This document shows, in pieces, positions 1-4,270 of a stretch of DNA of 7,764 nt. Numbering within the stretch: the stretch's first letter is position 1; every line of letters begins with the position of its first letter. The notes beneath the pieces are model-generated. The model made no database searches and was not told the origin of the DNA. It saw only the letters and a program-made list of their open reading frames with translations. A program made the translations under genes and the position numbers. The DNA is from Gammaproteobacteria bacterium. Lineage in GTDB: Bacteria > Pseudomonadota > Gammaproteobacteria > Steroidobacterales > Steroidobacteraceae. The stretch lies in NCBI GenBank assembly GCA_005877965.1, contig VBNP01000154.1, positions 1 to 7,764 of the forward strand, given 5' to 3'.

Positions 1-422
1 AATTCCTGGTATCTGGGCGCGGTCATCTTCTCGCGCGCCGGCAGATTCAGCCAGAGCTGAAAGCCGCGCATGCGCCCCTGCTGCTGCTCGGGCATCTCCG
101 AGTGCACCAGGCCGCGGCCCGCGGTCATCCACTGCACGCTCCCCGGCACCAGCACGCCCTCGTTGCCGTGGTTGTCCCGGTGGCGCATGCGGCCATCGAG
201 CATGTAAGTCACCGTCTCAAAGCCGCGGTGCGGATGATCCGGAAAGCCCGCGATGTAGTCCTCGGGCTTGTCGGTGCCGAACTCATCGAGCAGCAGGAAC
301 GGATCGAGGTCCGGAAGCAGCTCCTGCCCGATGACGCGCGTGAGCTTGACGCCGGCGCCGTCGGAGGTGGGGATCCCGGTGACGACACGTCGCACCGCTC
401 GCTCTGCAACTTGCGTGTTCAT
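1..422 (-). CDS. Pirin family protein (C-terminus cut by window edge)
   Basis: The first 140 codons of a pirin, a bicupin metalloprotein; some bacterial pirins have quercetin dioxygenase activity and others act as redox-responsive protein partners in the cytoplasm. The N-terminal cupin is clear: LLLDEFG at residues 43-49, then HPHRGFE at 63-69 and HSE at 107-109. Residues H63, H65, H107 and E109 reproduce the four metal ligands of characterised pirins with near-identical spacing. GFQLWLNLP follows, where the family has its conserved tryptophan. The frame has no stop up to position 1, so the second cupin lies outside the window. The ATG at 422-420 is preceded by a GAGGCG ribosome site. The start is 31 bases after the azoreductase stop on the same strand, so the two are probably one operon. 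Family assignment is firm; the biochemical role is inferred. Confidence 0.93.
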   Translation of the reverse strand, partial: MNTQVAERAVRRVVTGIPTSDGAGVKLTRVIGQELLPDLDPFLLLDEFGTDKPEDYIAGFPDHPHRGFETVTYMLDGRMRHRDNHGNEGVLVPGSVQWMTAGRGLVHSEMPEQQQGRMRGFQLWLNLPAREKMTAPRYQE

Positions 423-453
423 GGAAGTCGCCTCGTGAAGAATGGGGGTGAGC

Positions 454-1044
454 TCAGGCCGCGAGCGCTGCACGGGCTCCGTGCGCCGCGATCATAGCCT
501 TCGCGGCGCTCAGGCTCTCGGCGCGCTGCTGCGGTGAGATCGCCAGGCCCTCGGCCCGCACGAATCTCACGTTGTCGATGCCGAGAAAGGCGAACAGGAA
601 CCTCAGGTACGGCTCGCCGAATTCCCCCGACGCATCGGGGGCGCGCACACCGCCGCGCGACACCGCCACCACGACCTGCTTGCCGCCGGCGAGCCCCTGC
701 GGGCCGCTCGCGGTGTAGCGGAAGGTCTTGCCCGCGACCGTGATGCGATCGATCCACGCCTTGAGCTGCGAGGGAATGGTGAAGTTGTAGACCGGGGCAC
801 CGATCACGATCGCCTCGGCCGCGAGGAACTGCTCCAGCGCCTCGGCATTGCGCGCCGCCTCGAGCTCATCGGCGCTGAGGAGCGATTTCTGTGACAGATG
901 CGGCAGCTCCTGGGCTGCCAGGTCCAGGTACGTGACCTGCGTATCCGGTCGCTCCGCCTTCCAGCGCGCCACGATCTCCCGCGTCAGCTCCCGACTCGCC
1001 GACCCCTCGCCCTGAATGCTCGAATCGATGTGCAGCAGCTTCAT
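454..1044 (-). CDS. azoR: FMN-dependent NADH:quinone reductase / azoreductase
   Basis: A 196-residue cytoplasmic flavodoxin-fold enzyme of the AzoR/AcpD family, which uses NADH and FMN to reduce quinones by two electrons and azo dyes, protecting against electrophilic quinones. Visible features match: the N-terminal beta strand and phosphate loop (KLLHIDSSI followed by a Ser/Gly-rich loop, residues 2-18), PVYNF at 84-88 (PMYNF in E. coli), KTFRYT at 106-111, and SRGG at 129-132, which contacts the flavin. Length is typical of the family. A GTG codon directly precedes the ATG; the ATG at 1044 is preferred because a GGAG lies six bases upstream. The gene is divergent from the LysR gene and upstream of pirin on the same strand, an arrangement expected for a LysR-controlled electrophile-response operon. 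The substrate is not visible from sequence. Confidence 0.93.
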   Translation of the reverse strand: MKLLHIDSSIQGEGSASRELTREIVARWKAERPDTQVTYLDLAAQELPHLSQKSLLSADELEAARNAEALEQFLAAEAIVIGAPVYNFTIPSQLKAWIDRITVAGKTFRYTASGPQGLAGGKQVVVAVSRGGVRAPDASGEFGEPYLRFLFAFLGIDNVRFVRAEGLAISPQQRAESLSAAKAMIAAHGARAALAA

Positions 1045-1099
1045 CACCTTCTCCCGCTTGGCTCGCGCCTTGGGGGAAGCCTAATCTGTAGGACAATGA

Positions 1100-1128
1100 T
1101 TGAGTATCCGGTTAAATTGGAACATATT
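1100..1128 (+). promoter_or_regulatory. Candidate promoter of the LysR gene
   Basis: TTGAGT at 1100-1105 and CATATT at 1123-1128 are separated by 17 bases and each match the sigma-70 consensus at four of six positions. The region is clearly richer in A+T than its surroundings. Transcription would begin near 1135, about 20 bases before the LysR ATG. No comparably good promoter for the divergent azoreductase gene could be picked out. Prediction only. Confidence 0.4.
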
Positions 1129-1139
1129 GTTCTGAATTT
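1114..1139. promoter_or_regulatory. Dyad in the azoR/LysR spacer, candidate LysR-type operator
   Basis: The core at 1120-1132 has five-base arms GAACA and TGTTC around TAT, flanked by AAATT at 1114-1118 and AATTT at 1135-1139, making a near-symmetric 26-base site. It covers the likely -10 element of the LysR gene and lies between the divergent genes, which is where LysR-type regulators usually bind to repress themselves and control the divergent operon. The symmetry is visible in the sequence; binding is inferred. Confidence 0.45.
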
Positions 1140-1154
1140 GGATGTAATTGGCTG

Positions 1155-2021
1155 ATGATACAACCCCTCGAAGGCCTCTACTACTTCACGCAGGTGGTCG
1201 ATCACGGCGGGTTCGCGCGCGCCGCGCGCGCCCTCGGCATCCCCAAGTCGCGCCTGTCACGTCACGTGGTGGCGCTCGAGGCGAAACTCAACGTGCGCCT
1301 GGTGAACCGCTCCACGCGCCGCTTCGTCGTCACCGATGTCACGGAAGCGGACGCGGCGCTCGAGGCGGTGGAGTTCGCGCGCGCCAAACCGTGCGGCACC
1401 ATCAAGGCGAGCTGTCCGGTCGCGCTCGCACAGTCGGCGGTGGCGCTGATCCTGCCCGAGTTCCTGGAGAAGTACCCCGCCGTGCGCCTGCAGCTGCACG
1501 TGAGCAACCGGCGCGTGGATGTGGTGAGCGAAGGATTCGATGTGGCGCTGCGCGTGCGCTCGGTGCCCACGGGCGAGGATGGCCTGGTGATGCGCAGTTT
1601 CCGCAGCGTGGACGAATTCCTGGTGGCAGGCCCGGCGTATCTCGCTCGCGCCGGTGAGCCCGCCGATCCGGCGCAGCTCGCACGGCACGATACGCTCGAC
1701 TACGCCGGGGAGTTCGACCGGCGTCCCTGGGAGCTCGTGGGAGCGAACGGCGAGATCGCGCGGGTGGAGCTCTCGCCCCGCGTGCTCTGCCATGACTTTG
1801 TGGTGTTGCGCGCCGCCGTGCTGGCAGGCTTAGGCGTCGCGCGGCTGCCCGAGAGTGTGGTGCGCGAGGACCTCGTGCGCGGTGTGCTCACGCGAGTCCT
1901 GCCCGCCTGGAACAGTCCCCAGGGGATTGTCCACGTCGTGTTTCCGAGCCGCCGCGGCCTGCTGCCCGCCGTGCGGGCGTTCATCGATTTTCTGGCGGAG
2001 CGCTTGCCGGGCGTTCTGTGA
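1155..2021 (+). CDS. LysR family transcriptional regulator with shortened linker helix
   Basis: A 288-residue LysR-type regulator. The N-terminal winged helix-turn-helix spans residues 5-61 (FARAARALGIPKSRLSRHV forms the HTH, with LVNRSTRR at 49-56 in the wing). A periplasmic-binding-protein-like effector domain runs from about residue 78 to the end (PEFLEKYPAVRLQL, GFDVALRV, then the LAGLGVARLPE region). In relatives TDVG is followed by roughly 12-15 residues of the dimerising linker helix before EADAAL; here TDVT runs straight into EADAAL at residues 60-69, so part of the linker is missing in frame. The start has only a weak GGAT ribosome site but agrees with the family N-terminus. It is divergent from azoR-pirin, which it probably regulates. 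Effector unknown, possibly a quinone or aromatic. Confidence 0.9.
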   Translation: MIQPLEGLYYFTQVVDHGGFARAARALGIPKSRLSRHVVALEAKLNVRLVNRSTRRFVVTDVTEADAALEAVEFARAKPCGTIKASCPVALAQSAVALILPEFLEKYPAVRLQLHVSNRRVDVVSEGFDVALRVRSVPTGEDGLVMRSFRSVDEFLVAGPAYLARAGEPADPAQLARHDTLDYAGEFDRRPWELVGANGEIARVELSPRVLCHDFVVLRAAVLAGLGVARLPESVVREDLVRGVLTRVLPAWNSPQGIVHVVFPSRRGLLPAVRAFIDFLAERLPGVL

Positions 2022-2026
2022 CGGCT

Positions 2027-2872
2027 TCACTGCTGCGCGCCGCCGCCAGGCGTGATGTCGCGGCCCCCCAACGCGGCGACCGTGCGGCCGGCACACGCTG
2101 CGGAACAGAGCAGCACGCACTTCGTCAATGCATCGGCGGTCATGGCATCGGGCGCCAGTACCGCAGCCCAGCGGCGCCCGGCGCCCGCAGCCCCGGTGCG
2201 CACGTAATAGCCGCGATGTCCCGGGGGTCGGCGCGGCTCATCGAGATCGCTCACCGCGAGCGCGGCGTCTTGCAACACGAGGGGTTGGTAACTGCGGTCG
2301 CGGTGGCGCAGCAGCAGGGTCTCGCGGCGCCCTCCGAAGAGGCGCAGATCCCCTCCGGCATTCACCGCACCCGCCTGGCAGGCGCCCGCACGCAGGGCCG
2401 CGATCGCGCAGTCGATCGCGTAGCCTTTCGCGATCCCTCCGAGATCGAGCATGAGCGGCGCACGGCGCACCGCCCACGGAGCCGATCCCGCCGGGGCACC
2501 CGAGAGCTCGAGATCCTTCAGGCGCCCGGGTCTTTGCGGCAGGCAGGGGTCGAACACGCCCGCGGTCAGCCCGCTCAGCCGCTGCGCCAGGCTCAACACC
2601 TCCCAGGTGGAGGCGTGAATCGGTGTCTGCACCCGGGGTGGCGCCGAGTGGATGCGGGCGATGTCGCTCCCCTCGCGCTCGGGGTGCATGCATCGCTCGA
2701 CCTCGCTGACCGCGGCGAAGGCCGCCTCGATCGCGCCCGCGGCGATTGCGTCGGAATCCGCAGTCGCTTCGATCGCCACCCACGTGCCGAGCGCGACCCG
2801 CAGCCGCCGAAGGCGCGCGGGCGCAGGCCCTTGAAGACCGGCAGGCGAGGGCACCGAGTCGGCGGACAGCAT
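2027..2872 (-). CDS. FAD:protein FMN transferase (ApbE family)
   Basis: A 281-residue ApbE-like protein. ApbE enzymes cleave FAD with Mg2+ and attach FMN through a phosphoester bond to a Thr or Ser of a target protein outside the cytoplasm. Family signatures in order: GTWVAIEA near residue 29, GVFDPCL at 105-111, LDLGGIAKGYAID at 142-154, NAGGDLR at 171-177 and DAMTADALTK at 242-251, the last being the metal-binding end of the active site. The usual histidine/DPRTG segment is degenerate, with only GYYVRTG at 221-227. No lipobox or clear signal peptide is seen, so how it meets an exported substrate is open. The start lacks a good ribosome site and may be misplaced by some codons. It is divergent from an FMN-binding-domain gene, its likely substrate, and ends five bases from the LysR stop. 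Confidence 0.88.
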   Translation of the reverse strand: MLSADSVPSPAGLQGPAPARLRRLRVALGTWVAIEATADSDAIAAGAIEAAFAAVSEVERCMHPEREGSDIARIHSAPPRVQTPIHASTWEVLSLAQRLSGLTAGVFDPCLPQRPGRLKDLELSGAPAGSAPWAVRRAPLMLDLGGIAKGYAIDCAIAALRAGACQAGAVNAGGDLRLFGGRRETLLLRHRDRSYQPLVLQDAALAVSDLDEPRRPPGHRGYYVRTGAAGAGRRWAAVLAPDAMTADALTKCVLLCSAACAGRTVAALGGRDITPGGGAQQ

Positions 2873-2880
2873 GGGACGAG

Positions 2881-2911
2881 TTGAACCCCAGGGCCTCGAC
2901 CGGGTATTCTA
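2881..2911. promoter_or_regulatory. Overlapping divergent promoters of the flavin module
   Basis: On the plus strand TTGAAC at 2881-2886 and TATTCT at 2905-2910 are 18 bases apart and fit sigma-70 at four of six positions each, giving a start near 2917 for the FMN-binding gene. On the minus strand TAGAAT (2911 down to 2906) fits the -10 consensus at five of six positions for the apbE gene, though no clear -35 accompanies it. Both are predictions from hexamer matching. Confidence 0.4.
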
Positions 2912-2916
2912 CAGTG

Positions 2917-2935
2917 ATTACGAATCATTCGCATT
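2917..2935. promoter_or_regulatory. Candidate Fur box
   Basis: The 19-base site ATTACGAATCATTCGCATT is a palindrome around C2926 with seven of nine arm pairs matching, including a perfect CGAAT-C-ATTCG core. It agrees with the Fur consensus in the register AATGATAATCATTATCATT at 13 of 19 positions. It covers the predicted start of the plus-strand transcript and the -35 area of the minus-strand one, so Fur with iron would block both. Binding is inferred from sequence only. Confidence 0.55.
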
Positions 2936-2960
2936 CGTATTTGGAGTGAGCGACGCGGTG

Positions 2961-2966
2961 AGGAGG
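2961..2966 (+). promoter_or_regulatory. Ribosome binding site of the FMN-binding gene
   Basis: AGGAGG is a perfect Shine-Dalgarno core, 11 bases before the ATG at 2978. The spacing is a little long, but no other in-frame start sits better, and the start gives a proper export signal. Confidence 0.55.
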
Positions 2967-2977
2967 ATGCCGTCCCT

Positions 2978-3553
2978 ATGACCGACCCGGCTCGCGGCAC
3001 GTTAGGTTGGGCCGTGGCGCTCGCGGCGCTGACGGCTGCGCCGCTGCAGATTGTCATCGCCACGGAGTACCTCTCGGTGGAGGGCGCGCAGAGGGCGCTC
3101 TTCCCGCAGGCCGATGAGTTCAGCGAGCTGGTCCTGTCGCTCAGCGCGGCGCAGCGCGAGCAGGTGGCGAGGCTCGCGGGACCGCAGCCCCCGCACCGGA
3201 GCCTGCGCGCCTGGAAGGCGATGCGTCGCGGCGAGCTCGCCGGCTACGTGTTCGTCGATGAGGTGATCGGACGGGAAGACTTCATCACGTACGCGGCGGG
3301 GATCGATGCCGCCGGCCGTCTGAGCTCGCTGGAGGTGCTCGCTTACCGGGAGAGTCACGGCGGGGAGATCCGCAGCGATGGGTGGCGGCGTCAATTCGCG
3401 GGCCGCCAGGGCCTCGAACAGCTACGCGTGCAAACCGACATCAAGAACATCGCCGGAGCGACGCTGTCGTGCGAGCACGTGACCGCGGGGGTGCGCTGGC
3501 TGGTGGCGCTGTGGCGGGTGGCGTTGCGGCCCGCGGCGGCTTCCGGCGGCTGA
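2978..3553 (+). CDS. FMN-binding domain protein, predicted ApbE substrate
   Basis: A 191-residue protein with an N-terminal hydrophobic segment (about residues 9-29, after a basic Arg) that would act as a signal peptide or anchor, and a C-terminal FMN-binding domain related to NqrC and RnfG. The domain is recognised from GYVFVDEVIGRE at 89-100, AAGIDAAGRLSSLEVLAYRESHGGEI around 106-131 and DIKNIAGATLS at 154-164. Thr162 of AGAT corresponds to the threonine that carries covalent FMN in such proteins; the residue before Gly is Ala where Ser or Thr is more usual. The protein probably carries FMN outside the cytoplasm and passes electrons between a membrane donor and an exported acceptor. The divergent ApbE gene is the likely modifying enzyme, and the next gene starts five bases downstream. 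Candidate Fur control. The electron partners are unknown. Confidence 0.85.
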   Translation: MTDPARGTLGWAVALAALTAAPLQIVIATEYLSVEGAQRALFPQADEFSELVLSLSAAQREQVARLAGPQPPHRSLRAWKAMRRGELAGYVFVDEVIGREDFITYAAGIDAAGRLSSLEVLAYRESHGGEIRSDGWRRQFAGRQGLEQLRVQTDIKNIAGATLSCEHVTAGVRWLVALWRVALRPAAASGG

Positions 3554-3558
3554 GCTCC

Positions 3559-4059
3559 ATGCAGCACTTTGCCGTGCGTCGTCCTGAGGTGAAGGGTTCC
3601 GAAGCGGGCCCCGGCGCCTCGCTGTCGCCGCGCAATGGTGCTCGGGCGCCGATGTCCCCGGCGCTGCGCGCCGCGATTCTCACCCTCGGTGCACTCTTGT
3701 GGCTGTCGGGTGCCGCGTGGCTCGTGCTGCATTTCGCCTTTGCGCAGCAGAGCCCGTTCGGTCCGCTGCCAAACCCCTGGGAAGCGCTGCTGATGCGCGT
3801 GCACGGCGTGCTCGCGGTCGGCGGCGTGTTTCTGCTGGGGTGGATCGTCGGGGGCCACACGATCGAGCGCTGGGGGAGTGCGCGCAATCGCCTCTCCGGG
3901 CTCGCACTCGTCGGCAGTGTGGCGCTGCTGGTGGCGAGCGGCTACGCCCTGTATTACAGCACCGGAGCGCTGCACGAGGTGGCTTCCCGGACGCACGAGT
4001 GGCTGGGAGCGGGTTCGCTTCTCGCAGCCCTCGCGCACTGGTGGCGGATCCGCCCCTGA
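3559..4059 (+). CDS. Four-helix membrane protein, candidate b-type cytochrome partner
   Basis: A 166-residue protein of no family I can name with certainty. Four hydrophobic helices are visible at about residues 38-61, 79-99, 112-134 and 145-161. Histidines flank two of them: H82 and H100 around helix 2, H146 and H160 around helix 4 (H-x13-H), with H58 at the end of helix 1. This pattern resembles small membrane cytochromes b that hold two haems, so a role as quinol-linked electron donor to the adjacent FMN-binding protein is plausible but inferred. The ATG at 3559 is five bases after the previous stop, supporting an operon; its ribosome site is weak. An ATG at 3652 would remove a 31-residue polar N-terminus and begin just before helix 1, and is a realistic alternative start. 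Confidence 0.72.
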   Translation: MQHFAVRRPEVKGSEAGPGASLSPRNGARAPMSPALRAAILTLGALLWLSGAAWLVLHFAFAQQSPFGPLPNPWEALLMRVHGVLAVGGVFLLGWIVGGHTIERWGSARNRLSGLALVGSVALLVASGYALYYSTGALHEVASRTHEWLGAGSLLAALAHWWRIRP

Positions 4060-4116
4060 CCGCCACTGTCTTGCGCCCCCGAGCGCCCGCCTGGAGCGCA
4101 CGGTGTTCCCGGTTGT

Positions 4117-4153
4117 GGTTCACTGGCGGTTCAGTGCGCCGCCGTCATATAAG
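4117..4153 (+). promoter_or_regulatory. Tandem 11-bp repeat upstream of a -10 element
   Basis: Two adjacent 11-base units, GGTTCACTGGC (4117-4127) and GGTTCAGTGCG (4128-4138), match at eight of eleven positions. Nine bases later TATAAG (4148-4153) matches the -10 consensus at five of six; no standard -35 is present. Direct repeats with one-turn spacing replacing the -35 are the layout used by OmpR/PhoB-family response regulators. An alternative reading is the dyad CACTG-N6-CAGTG at 4121-4136. Probably the promoter of the DUF6600 gene. Confidence 0.4.
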
Positions 4154-4188
4154 TGAGTGTGAACGCCGGCGTCCTGAGGCAGTTCCGA

Positions 4189-4216
4189 GCCCCTACGGTG
4201 GCGAACCGTCCGGGGC
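4189..4216 (+). promoter_or_regulatory. Strong hairpin in the leader of the DUF6600 gene
   Basis: GCCCC pairs with GGGGC and, inside it, ACGGT pairs with ACCGT around a GGCGA loop, giving ten base pairs with a small asymmetric bulge. There is no T-run after it, so it is not an intrinsic terminator of ordinary type. It lies about 55 bases before the ATG, between two imperfect copies of a CGCCGG(G)CGTCC(T/G)GAG element (4164-4178 and 4225-4240); the first overlaps the perfect palindrome ACGCCGGCGT (4163-4172). It does not match a riboswitch class I know. Confidence 0.45.
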
Positions 4217-4270
4217 AGGTAATCCGCCGGGCGTCCGGAGCGTTCTTCTTCCCAGGGTGGAGCAAATCGT

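Noticed and set aside
1257..1793. 178-codon open frame on the minus strand
   Set aside because: Antisense shadow of the LysR gene with no domain features.
2018..2884. 288-codon open frame on the plus strand
   Set aside because: Exactly antisense to the apbE gene, whose conserved motifs establish the minus strand as coding.
3391..4101. 236-codon open frame on the minus strand
   Set aside because: Antisense to the FMN_bind and membrane protein genes; the hydrophobic helices and AGAT motif on the plus strand decide the matter.
4125..4143. GGCGG-N9-CCGCC hairpin after the membrane protein gene
   Set aside because: Short GC-rich arms expected by chance in this composition, no T-run, and the sequence is better explained by the tandem repeat and promoter.
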